Part shown: positions 36,920-50,352 of the stretch, piece after piece
Layout of the letters: each line of letters starts with the position of its first letter
Position numbering within the stretch: the stretch's first letter is position 1
Source: Croceicoccus estronivorus
GTDB lineage: Bacteria; Pseudomonadota; Alphaproteobacteria; Sphingomonadales; Sphingomonadaceae
Length of the DNA stretch: 64,000 nucleotides
NCBI RefSeq assembly: GCF_001625325.1
Contig: NZ_JRQQ01000005.1
Span: forward strand, 62,001-126,000
Reading direction: 5' to 3'
Translations under genes and position numbers: made by a program
The notes under the pieces: model-generated
What the model saw: only the letters and a program-made list of their open reading frames with translations
What the model was told of the DNA's origin: nothing
Database searches by the model: none

Positions 36920-38149
36920 ATGGCTCGAATTCTCCATATCCTCGACCACTCGTTGCCGCTGCATAGTGGCTACACCTTCCGAACGCGCGCGATCATGAAA
37001 GCCCAACAGGCCTCCGGACTGGAAGTTCGTGGCATAACCGGCGTGCGCCATCATGCGGAAGGTCCTGCGACAGAGGAAGTGGACGGGCTGATCTTTCATC
37101 GCACGCCGGGGGCGGCGAGCGGACCAGTGGGATTGAGGGAGTGGCGTGAGATCGGCCTGCTCGCACAGGCCATCGATGCCCTGTGCGAAACATGGCGGCC
37201 GGACATACTCCACGCCCATTCCCCGGCCTTGGACGGATTGGCGGCGATGCGCGTGGCTCGCAAGCGGCAAATTCCGCTGGTTTACGAAATTCGCGCCTTC
37301 TGGGAAGACGCCGCCGTGGGCAACGGAACCGGGCGCGAAGGTTCGGTAAAATACCGCATGACCCGCGCTCTCGAAAACAGAGTGGTCGCTGCGGCCGATT
37401 GCGTGATGACGATCTGTCACGGGTTGCGCGACGATCTCATTTCACGTGGCCACGGAGCCGGTCGGATCGGAATCATGCCCAATGGAGTCGATCTGGCCCT
37501 GTTCGGAACGCCCGTGCCACGCGACGCCGCATTGGCGGATGAGTTGCGGCTGGGAACAGGCCCGGTGATCGGCTTCATCGGCAGCTTCTACGACTATGAA
37601 GGGATCGACGATCTCATCACGGCCATGCCCGCCATTCTGGCCGAACATCCCGATGCCCGCCTCCTGCTTGTCGGCGGCGGCCCCATGGCGGATGCCTTGC
37701 GCAAGCAGGCTGAGGCATCGCCCGCCCGGCTCGCCATTCGCTTCGTCGGACGCGTGCCGCATGACGAGGTGGAGCGGTATTACGCATTGGCCGACATCAT
37801 GGCCTATCCCCGCAAGGCCAGTCGATTGACCGAACTGGTAACGCCCCTGAAGCCACTGGAAGCCATGGCTCAGGGCAAGCTCGTCGCCGCATCCGATGTC
37901 GGCGGCCACCGTGAATTGATGGAACACGGCGTAACCGGCACCCTGTTCGCCCCTGACGATCCCTTGGCCTGCGCCGCCGCCCTGTGCGATTTGCTTGCCC
38001 ATCGGGAGGATTGGGACGCCATGCGCGCAAGAGCGTCAGCCCATGTTCGCCAGAACCATGACTGGGCCCGCAACATCGGTCGTTATCAGGATGTTTACCA
38101 AGCCTTGTTAGGCGAAGGAACCATGGTAGGCCTGCCGGTTGCCGCCTGA
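36920..38149 (+). CDS. Glycosyltransferase family 4, XrtA/PEP-CTERM system type (TIGR04063-like)
   Basis: GT-B fold glycosyltransferase of 409 residues. The N-terminus MARILHILDHSLPLHSGYTFRT is characteristic of exosortase A-associated transferases. The donor site shows the retaining-family pattern from LTELVTPLKPLEAMAQGK around residue 310 (two glutamates flanking the nucleotide sugar) and GGHRELM. It is cytosolic or membrane-peripheral and builds part of an exopolysaccharide or protein-linked glycan. AGGAAAGG precedes the ATG. It is divergent from the ligase gene, so the shared 240-base region carries promoters for both. Confidence 0.9.
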   Translation: MARILHILDHSLPLHSGYTFRTRAIMKAQQASGLEVRGITGVRHHAEGPATEEVDGLIFHRTPGAASGPVGLREWREIGLLAQAIDALCETWRPDILHAHSPALDGLAAMRVARKRQIPLVYEIRAFWEDAAVGNGTGREGSVKYRMTRALENRVVAAADCVMTICHGLRDDLISRGHGAGRIGIMPNGVDLALFGTPVPRDAALADELRLGTGPVIGFIGSFYDYEGIDDLITAMPAILAEHPDARLLLVGGGPMADALRKQAEASPARLAIRFVGRVPHDEVERYYALADIMAYPRKASRLTELVTPLKPLEAMAQGKLVAASDVGGHRELMEHGVTGTLFAPDDPLACAAALCDLLAHREDWDAMRARASAHVRQNHDWARNIGRYQDVYQALLGEGTMVGLPVAA

Positions 38150-38206
38150 TGCGGTTGCAGCGCGAGTCGCGCCACCATTGCAAGCAAGTTGGGGGTTCCA
38201 GCCAAA

Positions 38207-39388
38207 GTGGTGCAGAAAACGCAGAAGACAGCCGGGAAAAGGGCCAAGGCTCCGATCAGCGCTCATCCGCTTTTCGCAGTACTCGTCGCGACATGGTTTG
38301 CCGCCCTGCTTGGCCTAGGCACATTGGTTCTGCCCGCAAGAGCGCTGGAAAGTCTTGTCGGAGCGACAGGAATTGCATCCATCGTCCATGCGGCTGCGCC
38401 GCCGCTGGGTACAACCGCGAGAATCGCGATCACATTGGCCGCGACTTTGGCCGGTGCGCTGATCGGCCTTCTGATCGCACGCAGGATCGCGTCTTCCCAG
38501 GCCGAAGACGCAGGGTACACGCCCGCTTCGCATGCGTCCGACAGCATGGCAGCGACCACCCGCCAACCGCTCTATGCACGTGAAGAACTCGGCAGCGAAT
38601 CGTTCGACAGCTATGCCGAAGACGAACGCCACCAGCGCCCCGCCGAAGACACGATAGAAACCCTCTCCGACGAACAGGCAACGCCGGTCGAAACTGCCGA
38701 TACAACCGACGCCGACTGCCCGACCCTCCCCGTCCCGGTGGACGGGGCAGTACAGGAACTGGCCAGTGCAATGCCGGACGATGCTTCTCCGATAGCGCCG
38801 CCATCTCCGGAACCGGATCACTTCACTGCAGAAGCGGCACCGGGTGAGATGCATGCCGATGCGCCTCGGGTATCCCGCCGCAGTAGTGTTGCTTCCTTTA
38901 CCGGCAGCCCCGTGACCGAACGTCCGTTGAACCGGCTCGGCATGGTTGAACTGGTCGAGCGGCTGGCCCATGCCATTCAGGAACGGCAGACAGGAAGCAA
39001 CCCGGCCACCGCGTCCGCCACTCTGGATGAAACCGGGGGCGAATCCGGAATGGGAAGCGCCAGGCGGCCGTTTGCGTTCCGCGAAGCGACCTCCTCCCCC
39101 ATCCACCGCTGGAACGACGAGGAGGCTGATCTCGATCGGGAAGAAGACCGGGAGGAGACGGGTTACAGCTCCCTGCTCAGCCTGCAGAAATCTCTCGCGC
39201 CGAAACCCGGCCATTTTCAAGCGGACAGCCCCCAGAGCCCTCTTGCGGCGCGGGATGCGCTCCGGACGCCCGAACAAGACATTCCAAGACAGTCACGAAC
39301 AATCGATCCGGCAATCGATCCGGAAGGCGCAGAAGACGCCTTGCGGGATGCCCTGGCCAAATTGCAGAAAATCAGCGGCGCGGCCTGA
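38207..39388 (+). CDS. Hypothetical two-helix membrane protein with long acidic cytoplasmic tail
   Basis: Protein of about 393 residues that I do not recognise. Two hydrophobic helices near the N-terminus (FAVLVATWFAALLGLGTLVL and AITLAATLAGALIGLLIA) are followed by about 290 polar, acidic, probably disordered residues. One short conserved-looking helix, LGMVELVERLAHAIQERQ, lies near residue 250, and a second helical end is DALRDALAKLQKIS. The start is uncertain: GTG 38207 or 38210 after GGGGG, or TTG 38189 without a binding site. It lies between the glycosyltransferase and gltB on the same strand. A hairpin follows at 39428-39453. Confidence 0.62.
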   Translation: MVQKTQKTAGKRAKAPISAHPLFAVLVATWFAALLGLGTLVLPARALESLVGATGIASIVHAAAPPLGTTARIAITLAATLAGALIGLLIARRIASSQAEDAGYTPASHASDSMAATTRQPLYAREELGSESFDSYAEDERHQRPAEDTIETLSDEQATPVETADTTDADCPTLPVPVDGAVQELASAMPDDASPIAPPSPEPDHFTAEAAPGEMHADAPRVSRRSSVASFTGSPVTERPLNRLGMVELVERLAHAIQERQTGSNPATASATLDETGGESGMGSARRPFAFREATSSPIHRWNDEEADLDREEDREETGYSSLLSLQKSLAPKPGHFQADSPQSPLAARDALRTPEQDIPRQSRTIDPAIDPEGAEDALRDALAKLQKISGAA

Positions 39389-39427
39389 CCGGCAGGAAAC
39401 CTCGCCGGGATTGCCGGCGAAACGGCC

Positions 39428-39453
39428 TGAAACCCTTGTCAAGAGGGGTTTCA
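39428..39453 (+). terminator. Weak terminator-like hairpin before gltB
   Basis: TGAAACCC (39428-39435) pairs with GGGTTTCA (39446-39453), with a further CTT/AAG pairing inside. It has no T-tract, so it is a weak terminator for the upstream membrane-protein gene or a leader structure. Confidence 0.35.
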
Positions 39454-39606
39454 TTCGCCTTCGCGGTTGCAAAAACTCGTTCCTGCCGCCATGGGGGAAA
39501 TTCGCGCTCCCTCGCTGCAATTTGCGGCGAGGTGATTCGTGCGTTTCCTTGCCGAGGGGTGCTGCAGGGGATGCAGTATCCCGGCTTTTGACAGGACGAG
39601 AATTTG

Positions 39607-44247
<4,641 letters not shown>

Positions 44248-44263
44248 GGATCAGGTTCAGAAT

Positions 44264-45697
44264 ATGGGCAAGGAAACCGGATTTCTCGAATACGAGCGCC
44301 ACGACCGCGGCTATCTCGATCCGAAGGAGCGGGTGAAGAACTACAAGGAGTTCGTCATCCCTCTGGCGGAGGGCGAGCTGCGCACGCAGGCCGCACGCTG
44401 CATGAATTGCGGCATTCCGTACTGCCATAACGGCTGTCCGGTGAACAATATCATCCCCGACTGGAACCACCTCGTCTATGAAGACGACTGGCGCGATGCG
44501 CTGGAAGTGCTCCATTCGACCAACAATTTTCCGGAATTCACCGGCCGCATCTGCCCCGCCCCGTGCGAGGCAAGCTGCACGCTGAACATCATGGACACGC
44601 CGGTTACGATCAAGTCGATCGAATGCGCGATCGTCGATCGCGGATGGAAGGAAGGCTGGATCGAACCGCAGGTGCCGTCCAAGCGCACCGGCAAGTCGGT
44701 GGCCGTGATCGGGTCCGGCCCGGCGGGCATGGCCTGTGCGCAACAGCTGGCCCGTGCCGGCCATTCGGTCACCCTGTTCGAGAAGAATGACCGTATCGGC
44801 GGCCTGCTGCGTTACGGCATTCCTGACTTCAAGATGGAAAAGCACCTCCTCGACCGGCGCAAGAAGCAGATGGAAGCGGAAGGCGTGACTGTCCGCGCGT
44901 CAACCGAAGTCGGCGTCGATGTCTCCTTCAAGTCGCTCAAGGAAAATTTCGACGCGGTCGTCCTTTCCGGCGGCGCGGAAGATCCCCGCCCGCTGCAGAT
45001 CCCCGGTGCGGAACTGCCGGGCGTGCATTTCGCGATGACGTTCCTGGCCCAGCAGAACAAGCGCAATGCGGGCGATGATGAAAAGACGGCAGCGCCCAAC
45101 GGCTCGCTGCTGGCGACTGGCAAGCATATCGTGGTGATCGGCGGCGGCGACACCGGCTCCGACTGCGTCGGCACGTCCAACCGCCAGGGCGCCGCCAGCG
45201 TCACTCAGCTGGAAATCATGCCCAAGCCGCCTGAGAAGGAAAACAAGGCACTGACCTGGCCCGATTGGCCGCTCAAACTGCGCACCTCGACCAGCCACGA
45301 CGAAGGCTGCGAACGCGATTGGGCCGTCTTGACGAAGCGCGTTCTCGGCGAAAACAAGGTCACCGGGCTCGAATGCGTCCACGTCGAGTGGAAAGAGGGC
45401 AAGATGGTGGAAGTGCCGGGCAGCGAATTTACGCTGAAGGCCGATCTCATCCTGTTGGCGATGGGCTTCCTCGGGCCGCGCAAGCAAGGCATGATCGACC
45501 AGTCCGGCGTTGCGCTGACCGATCGCGGCAATGTCGATGCCAATGTCGTCGACTACAAAACGAGCGAAGACATGGTCTTTTCCTGCGGCGACATGCGCCG
45601 GGGGCAAAGTCTGGTCGTCTGGGCCATTCGCGAAGGGCGCCAGTGCGCCCGCGCAGTGGACGAAGCTCTGATGGGCGTCAGCGAACTGCCCCGCTAA
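44264..45697 (+). CDS. gltD: Glutamate synthase, small (beta) subunit
   Basis: Electron-input subunit of GOGAT, 477 residues, passing electrons from NADPH through FAD and 4Fe-4S clusters to GltB. N-terminal cluster cysteines are in [14 protein letters not shown] and CPAPCEASC (about 45-110). An FAD-binding fold starts at [14 protein letters not shown], and an NADPH-binding fold is at [14 protein letters not shown] near residue 290. The gene lies 16 bases after gltB, and a strong terminator follows 25 bases after the stop, so gltBD is a two-gene operon. Confidence 0.97.
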   Translation: MGKETGFLEYERHDRGYLDPKERVKNYKEFVIPLAEGELRTQAARCMNCGIPYCHNGCPVNNIIPDWNHLVYEDDWRDALEVLHSTNNFPEFTGRICPAPCEASCTLNIMDTPVTIKSIECAIVDRGWKEGWIEPQVPSKRTGKSVAVIGSGPAGMACAQQLARAGHSVTLFEKNDRIGGLLRYGIPDFKMEKHLLDRRKKQMEAEGVTVRASTEVGVDVSFKSLKENFDAVVLSGGAEDPRPLQIPGAELPGVHFAMTFLAQQNKRNAGDDEKTAAPNGSLLATGKHIVVIGGGDTGSDCVGTSNRQGAASVTQLEIMPKPPEKENKALTWPDWPLKLRTSTSHDEGCERDWAVLTKRVLGENKVTGLECVHVEWKEGKMVEVPGSEFTLKADLILLAMGFLGPRKQGMIDQSGVALTDRGNVDANVVDYKTSEDMVFSCGDMRRGQSLVVWAIREGRQCARAVDEALMGVSELPR

Positions 45698-45721
45698 CCA
45701 TACGGTTCCAACCGATAAGAA

Positions 45722-45750
45722 AAGGGCGCCCTGGCCGGGGCGCCCTTTTT
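45722..45750 (+). terminator. Rho-independent terminator of gltBD
   Basis: A perfect 10-bp stem AAGGGCGCCC (45722-45731) with GGGCGCCCTT (45738-45747), a 6-base loop and Ts to 45750. It lies between the gltD stop and the convergent rnk-like gene and may serve both. Confidence 0.92.
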
Positions 45751-45775
45751 CATGTCTGGTGAGAGCGCGGCCCTC

Positions 45776-46201
45776 TCACCTGGCGGCCGGGACCACTTCG
45801 ATGATGCGAAAGATGCGTTCATGGCTGTCGCGATCCTTCCAGCGAATTGACTGACCCTCTCGCAACCCGATGAGCCCCGCACCCACGGGCGTGAGGACAG
45901 ATATCCGTCCTGCTTCCAGGTCCGCCTGATGGGGATAAACCAGTTGCGCAACACGCTCTGTCCCGGCGGTTTCGTCAGAAAAGCGTACCGTCGCCCCCAT
46001 GGCCACGACATCTTTCGGCAAACGGGCGTCGGGTACAATCTTGGCCCGGTCGATTTCTGCCATCAGCATGGCAGCCAGTTGCGGCTGACGGCTTTCCATG
46101 CGCATCGCGAGTTCCGACAGCGTATCGGCATCGCTTTCGCACAACTTGATCGGCGGACGGCTGCTCGGCTTGCGGGCAGGAGCAGTTGATGCATTTTCCA
46201 T
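45776..46201 (-). CDS. rnk: Rnk-like GreA/GreB C-terminal domain protein
   Basis: Protein of 141 residues with a short basic N-terminus, a helical segment (about 18-60) and an FKBP-like GreA/GreB C-terminal domain (ATVRFSD to the end; VLTPVGAGLIGLREGQSI). This is the layout of Rnk, called regulator of nucleoside diphosphate kinase, which can bind RNA polymerase. The ATG at 46201 has AAGGAAAGG upstream. A promoter-like TTGACA-N17-CATCCT lies about 200 bases upstream, so the mRNA would have a long leader with two potential hairpins. Confidence 0.85.
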   Translation of the reverse strand: MENASTAPARKPSSRPPIKLCESDADTLSELAMRMESRQPQLAAMLMAEIDRAKIVPDARLPKDVVAMGATVRFSDETAGTERVAQLVYPHQADLEAGRISVLTPVGAGLIGLREGQSIRWKDRDSHERIFRIIEVVPAAR

Positions 46202-46230
46202 GGAGGTCCTTTCCTTGCACGAGGAAGGCT

Positions 46231-46250
46231 GCCGACGCAGTGGCGTCGGC
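46231..46250 (-). other. Leader hairpin just upstream of rnk
   Basis: A perfect 8-bp stem GCCGACGC/GCGTCGGC with a 4-base loop lies 30-49 bases before the rnk start. Immediately after it, CCTTCC can pair with the ribosome binding site AAGGAAAGG. The leader could therefore control translation, but no known RNA family is recognised. Confidence 0.4.
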
Positions 46251-46399
46251 TCGGGCCTAGTGCGATGAATATGGAGAGTTTGAACTTCGCCCCGGGCTGC
46301 GCAGGACAGAAACAAGGCTACCCGGGGCTATAGGCCCACGGGAAGCTGACTCGCGTGACAGCGAAATCGCAAGGATGCAGCGGTCTGTTTCACCAAGGC

Positions 46400-46428
46400 A
46401 GGATGACTGCGAAGTGAGCGCTTGTCAA
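46400..46428 (-). promoter_or_regulatory. Candidate promoter for rnk
   Basis: On the minus strand TTGACA (46428-46423), 17 bases, CATCCT (46405-46400). The -35 is a perfect match and the -10 is weak. Transcription would start near 46393, giving a leader of about 190 bases. Confidence 0.4.
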
Positions 46429-46461
46429 AGCAAGTCATCCACAAGCTGCACCGGCCGGGTC

Positions 46462-47145
46462 TCAGACCCGCCAGTCGATTGGCTCTCGGCCATGTTCCTC
46501 CAGAAAGGCATTTGCCTTGCTGAACGGCTTCGAGCCGAAAAAACCGCGATGTGCGGAAAGCGGGCTGGGGTGCGGGGAACGCAGGATCAGGTGCCTGCTA
46601 CCGTTCTGCAAGCAGGGAATCCGTGCCGCCTTTGCCTGCGCGTGACTGCCCCAGAGGATGAACACGCACGGCTCCTCCCGTGCCGCAACGGCAGCCACGG
46701 CAGCATCGGTTATCGCATCCCAGCCTTTTCCTGCATGCGATCCGGCCTGTCCGGATTCCACCGTCAGCGAATTGTTGAGCAGCAGCACGCCTTGCCGTGC
46801 CCAGCCTTCGAGATTCCCGTTCGCGGGCGGATCGATTCCCAGATCGGCACGCAGTTCCTTGAAAATGTTCACCAGCGACGGCGGTGGACGAACACCCTCC
46901 GGCACGGAGAAGCTCAGTCCATGGGCCTGTCCCGGTCCATGGTAGGGGTCCTGCCCGAGAATGACGACCTTGACCTTGTCGATCGGGGTCAATTCCAGTG
47001 CCCGCAATCGGGTGCCGCGCGGCGGGAAAATCTGCTTGCCGGCCGCTTCTTCGGCACGCAGCCAACCGCCGAGCCGTCTCGCCTCCGGCGTGCTCAATGC
47101 GGGAGCCATGGCAGGTTGCCAGCTTGGAGGAATGGCGTCGCTCAT
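46462..47145 (-). CDS. ung: Uracil-DNA glycosylase, family 1
   Basis: Removes uracil from DNA to start base-excision repair; 227 residues. Water-activating Asp66 is in GQDPYHGPGQAHGLSF, and the uracil-pocket segment is LLNNSLTV. The DNA-intercalation loop with His192 is HPSPLSAHRGF. The ATG at 47145 (MSDAIPPSWQ) gives the normal length; an open frame further upstream is not supported by homology, and the ribosome binding site is weak. It is divergent from the RNase D gene. Confidence 0.94.
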   Translation of the reverse strand: MSDAIPPSWQPAMAPALSTPEARRLGGWLRAEEAAGKQIFPPRGTRLRALELTPIDKVKVVILGQDPYHGPGQAHGLSFSVPEGVRPPPSLVNIFKELRADLGIDPPANGNLEGWARQGVLLLNNSLTVESGQAGSHAGKGWDAITDAAVAAVAAREEPCVFILWGSHAQAKAARIPCLQNGSRHLILRSPHPSPLSAHRGFFGSKPFSKANAFLEEHGREPIDWRV

Positions 47146-47341
47146 CACTGCTTGCCTAACCGCAACCTGGCGCCCATGCCAGCGGCAGGGGACGGTTTCG
47201 TCCACAGGTTGGGTGAAAAGGCCGCCATGCCGGCCCATGTTATCCTCGAAACCCGCCGATCGGGCGATTTTCAGCCCGCAAAGCGGGGCAAAGGGCAAAA
47301 ACCGGTTCCCACTCTTTCGCATCATGCTCTAGGGAGCAGTC

Positions 47342-47959
47342 ATGGCTGTCCATTTTCATGAAGAAGACCTGCCCGAAGGCGTGCTTGCGCCCGGCCCGGT
47401 CGCTATCGATACCGAGACCATGGGCCTCATTACCCATCGCGACCGGCTATGCGTCGTCCAGATCAGCGACGGGCAGGGGGACGAACACCTCGTCCGCTTC
47501 GCACCAGGCAGCAGTTACGATGCGCCCAATCTCAAGGCTGTACTGGCCGACCCGGCGCGGCTGAAGCTGTATCACTTCGCCCGGTTCGATCTTGCGGCAA
47601 TCCAGCATTACCTGGGCGTGATGGCTGCCCCGGTGTTCTGCACCAAGATCGCCAGCAAGCTCACCCGGACCTATACCGACCGGCATGGCCTGAAGAACCT
47701 CGTCAACGAATTGCTGGGCAAGGAAATTTCCAAGCAGCAGCAATCGAGCGACTGGGGCGCACCGGAACTGACCGATGCCCAACGCGAATATGCGGCATCC
47801 GACGTCCGCTTTCTGCACCGGTTGCAAGCGATCTTCGTGGAGCGTCTGGAACGCGAAGGGCGGACCGAAATTGCCCAGGCCTGTTTCGACTTTCTTCCGG
47901 CACGGGCCATGCTGGACCTTGCCGGTTGGCCAGAGCACGATATTTTCAGTCACGAGTAA
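47342..47959 (+). CDS. Ribonuclease D-type 3'-5' exonuclease, short form
   Basis: DEDDy exonuclease of 205 residues for RNA 3'-end trimming. Exo motifs are visible: AIDTETMGL (I), YHFARFDLAAI (II) and YAASDVRFLH (III, with the Tyr). It lacks the HRDC domains of full-length RNase D, so it is the short form common in alphaproteobacteria. The ATG follows AGGGAG. It is followed after 21 bases by lptC and probably shares its transcript, a familiar neighbourhood in sphingomonads. Confidence 0.9.
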   Translation: MAVHFHEEDLPEGVLAPGPVAIDTETMGLITHRDRLCVVQISDGQGDEHLVRFAPGSSYDAPNLKAVLADPARLKLYHFARFDLAAIQHYLGVMAAPVFCTKIASKLTRTYTDRHGLKNLVNELLGKEISKQQQSSDWGAPELTDAQREYAASDVRFLHRLQAIFVERLEREGRTEIAQACFDFLPARAMLDLAGWPEHDIFSHE

Positions 47960-47980
47960 GGAGCGCGGCGCGGCCGGCGC

Positions 47981-48628
47981 ATGAGCAAGCAAGCCGACAT
48001 CATTCGCGACCACAGGCGGGTATTTGCCGCCCCCAATGGGGCGCATGACCGGCTTGTCGGATGGCTGACCAAGGTCTTGCCCGCAGCCATCGGCGTATTG
48101 GCCGCTCTCATGCTGCTTTTCCCGCTCGCACCGCGCGGCGACATCAGTTTCCTGCTGGACCGCAACGATGTCGCGATCGTGAAGGATCGCCTGCGGGTCG
48201 ACAATGCGATGTATCGCGGGGTGGACAACAAGGGCAGGCCCTTTTCCCTGATGGCGGGGCGTGCGGTGCAACGCAGCTCACGCGAGGCAATCGTCCGCAT
48301 GGACGATCTCAAGGCCAACATCCTGCTGTCGGATGGACCCGCGATGCTGGCGGCCGCGAATGGCCGCTACGACATTGACAAGGAAACCGTCGCAATCGAC
48401 GGGCCGGTTCAGTTCACTGCCGCCGATGGCTATCGCATGACAGCGCGCGATGTTACGGTGGATCTCGAAGCACAGAAGCTGACCGGCGAAGGCAAAGTCG
48501 AAGGGGCGATTCCCGCCGGTACATTCAGTGCCGATCACATTTCCGCCGATCTTGGCGAACGTATTGTCGCACTCTACGGCAATGCCCGCCTGCACATGAC
48601 ACCCGGCCAGTTGAGGATGCCGCAATGA
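47981..48628 (+). CDS. lptC: LPS export bridge protein LptC
   Basis: Single-pass inner-membrane protein linking LptBFG to the periplasmic LptA bridge, 215 residues. One membrane helix (about 28-50, LPAAIGVLAALMLLFPL) is followed by a periplasmic beta-jellyroll of the OstA/LptC kind. The stop overlaps the lptA ATG by 4 bases. LptB, the ATPase usually encoded after lptA, is not found in this window. Confidence 0.88.
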   Translation: MSKQADIIRDHRRVFAAPNGAHDRLVGWLTKVLPAAIGVLAALMLLFPLAPRGDISFLLDRNDVAIVKDRLRVDNAMYRGVDNKGRPFSLMAGRAVQRSSREAIVRMDDLKANILLSDGPAMLAAANGRYDIDKETVAIDGPVQFTAADGYRMTARDVTVDLEAQKLTGEGKVEGAIPAGTFSADHISADLGERIVALYGNARLHMTPGQLRMPQ

Positions 48629-49152
48629 AGCTGACGCGCCACGCCTGTACCTCGCTCCGCTATGCCGTCACCGGTTTCGTGCTGACGCTGGTTGCCATGG
48701 GGGGCATCCAGCTTTCCGCCCAGGTTCTCAAAGGCCATGATTCCAAGGCGCCGGTCAACTATGCGGCGGACCGTATCGAGTTGCAGGACCGGCAGGATCG
48801 CGTCGTTTTGTCCGGCAATGTCGACATCACACAGGGCAACCTGCGCATGCAGGCGGCCCGGACCACTGTCGAATATACCAATGCGGGATCGCTCAAGATC
48901 CAGCGGATTACCGCCACAGGCGGCGTCAACGTGACGCGCGGCACCGAAACGGCCAAAGGCAATGTCGGGGTCTATGACTTCAACAGCCGCGTCATCACGC
49001 TGGTCGGCAATGTCGCTCTCAGACGCGGCAGCGATACGCTGAACGGCCAGCGGCTGGTGATCGACCTCGACACCGGGGTTTCGAGCATCGACGGCAAGGC
49101 CGGCGGCGCAAGCGGCGGGCGAGTGAGCGGAAGCTTCTCCGTCCCCAGCTAG
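48625..49152 (+). CDS. lptA: LPS transport periplasmic protein LptA (OstA-like)
   Basis: Periplasmic bridge protein for LPS, 175 residues. A signal peptide (about 1-32) and the OstA-type jellyroll are visible (PVNYAADRIELQDRQDRVVL, GNVDITQGNLRMQA, TAKGNVGVYD). The start overlaps lptC (ATGA). In related genomes lptB commonly follows; here the next genes look phage-derived. A 7-bp hairpin (49177-49183 with 49192-49198) lies 25 bases after the stop without a T-tract. Confidence 0.9.
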   Translation: MKLTRHACTSLRYAVTGFVLTLVAMGGIQLSAQVLKGHDSKAPVNYAADRIELQDRQDRVVLSGNVDITQGNLRMQAARTTVEYTNAGSLKIQRITATGGVNVTRGTETAKGNVGVYDFNSRVITLVGNVALRRGSDTLNGQRLVIDLDTGVSSIDGKAGGASGGRVSGSFSVPS

Positions 49153-49226
49153 AGAGCAACCGCCGGAAACGGCTGTGCGCCGGCGTTTCTCCCGGCGCGC
49201 AAGCGGCACGGACAGAAACCATTTTC

Positions 49227-49248
49227 CTACACGCCTAGCGATGTGTAG
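49227..49248. repeat. Small inverted repeat upstream of the phage-like pair
   Basis: CTACAC (49227-49232) and GTGTAG (49243-49248) around a 10-base spacer, 41 bases before the first phage-like gene. It could be a promoter operator or chance; no duplicate copy was noticed beyond the insert. Confidence 0.25.
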
Positions 49249-49288
49249 CTGGATTCGGGTCTTCGCTTGTTGCTCAAAGGACCCGGCC

Positions 49289-49732
49289 ATGTCTCTTTCC
49301 TATCCGATCGCTACTCCCGCAGGCTACGCTCCGGCCTTCGCTCTCGGTTTCGCCGACAACACCGGCGAGCTGTCGCTGGTCGCGCAGAGCGCGCCACTCC
49401 CGGTACAAATCATGAACGATAGTGGAAATGCACCTGCATCCGAGCCTGTGGCAGGGGATGCAAACGGCCCGGAGACGGTCGGCCCGTTCAACCCCCGACC
49501 GGGCGCTCCAGTCATGTTGACCTTGTCTGGGGATTGGGAAGGCTCGGTCCAGCTGCTGCGGTCGGTACTCGATCATGCCCCGCCACAGCCGACGACACTG
49601 GCGGGGGAGCCATGGGCCCATTTCACCGGCAACGCCTGCGAACCCGTCTGGATTGAAAGCGAAACCGGGGCGCGGCTCCATCTCGCCATCACTGTCACTT
49701 CCGGAACGCTCAGCTACAGGATCGCGCAATGA
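49289..49732 (+). CDS. Phage/GTA tail-associated-like protein, 147 residues
   Basis: Short protein without signal or membrane segment. Its C-terminal half (MLTLSGDWEGSVQLLRSV, then PWAHFTGNACEPVWIESETGARL) reads like the repeated beta-sandwich units found beside tail-fibre genes of phages and gene-transfer agents; that similarity is from memory and needs a search. AAAGGA lies 7 bases before the ATG at 49289. It overlaps the next gene by 4 bases, so both are one unit. It sits where lptB would be expected after lptA. Confidence 0.55.
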   Translation: MSLSYPIATPAGYAPAFALGFADNTGELSLVAQSAPLPVQIMNDSGNAPASEPVAGDANGPETVGPFNPRPGAPVMLTLSGDWEGSVQLLRSVLDHAPPQPTTLAGEPWAHFTGNACEPVWIESETGARLHLAITVTSGTLSYRIAQ

Positions 49733-50352
49733 CCGCCATTGATTTCGCCGCTCGCGGCCTCGCCGCACGAGCGCTCGCCCAGCTTCGCCGGAATATCTTC
49801 ACACGGCAGAGCCATCCTGCCCCCGGTGCCGACCGCATTCCGTTCTGGAACAACGATGCCGGGGCCGTTTCCTGGCTGGAGGCGGGCAATGGGCTTTCCC
49901 TTGAGGACAATGTCCTGTCCACGACCGGGCCTGGCTGGACGCCAATCGGGGCGGCTGCGCCCAACGGCGCGCCGTTTGTCGAATTCACCGACATTCCACA
50001 GGGCCATAGCGATCTGTTCATTGAGCTGAATGGCATCAGCCATGATGGGCCAAGCCAGACTCTCGACATTGCGGTCAGCGACGGCGCGACCTTTTCAGCC
50101 GGCGTCCCGATCAGCGGTGCGCTGGGCACTGGGGCCCATGTCGGTGCGGGCTTCGCAATCCCCGGATACACCAGAGACGTTACCAGCCTGACTGTCCGGC
50201 TGGACAGCCTGTCCCCCAGTCCGTCCCTGAACGGCAATGGCAACGGATATTTTCGCATTATCGCCTGCACCGGCGGTATCCGGGGCCTGCGTTTCCAATG
50301 GGCAGAGGGCGCCAGTTTCGACGCCGGCAGCATTGCGCTCCATGCGCGTTAA
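49729..50352 (+). CDS. Phage tail-fibre-like beta-rich protein, 207 residues
   Basis: Protein starting MTAIDFAARGLAARALAQLRR, then a beta-rich region (FVEFTDIPQGHSDLFIELNG, TLDIAVSDG, DVTSLTVRLDSL, GYFRIIACTGGI) like a jelly-roll of tail-fibre or receptor-binding proteins. No signal peptide or catalytic motif is seen. The ATG overlaps the previous stop (ATGA). It ends tail-to-tail with holA: both stop codons share the bases TTAA (50349-50352). Function is not established; a surface-binding module of a phage remnant or gene-transfer agent is the leading guess. Confidence 0.55.
   Translation: MTAIDFAARGLAARALAQLRRNIFTRQSHPAPGADRIPFWNNDAGAVSWLEAGNGLSLEDNVLSTTGPGWTPIGAAAPNGAPFVEFTDIPQGHSDLFIELNGISHDGPSQTLDIAVSDGATFSAGVPISGALGTGAHVGAGFAIPGYTRDVTSLTVRLDSLSPSPSLNGNGNGYFRIIACTGGIRGLRFQWAEGASFDAGSIALHAR

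Noticed and set aside
46202-46461. tRNA or other standard RNA gene in the larger gaps (46.2, 47.2, 55.0 kb)
   Set aside because: Read for cloverleaf arms and the TTCRANY loop on both strands by eye; none found.
46448-46466. GGGTC-TGA-GACCC hairpin across the ung stop codon as a terminator
   Set aside because: Short stem with a 3-base loop and no following T-tract in the direction of ung.
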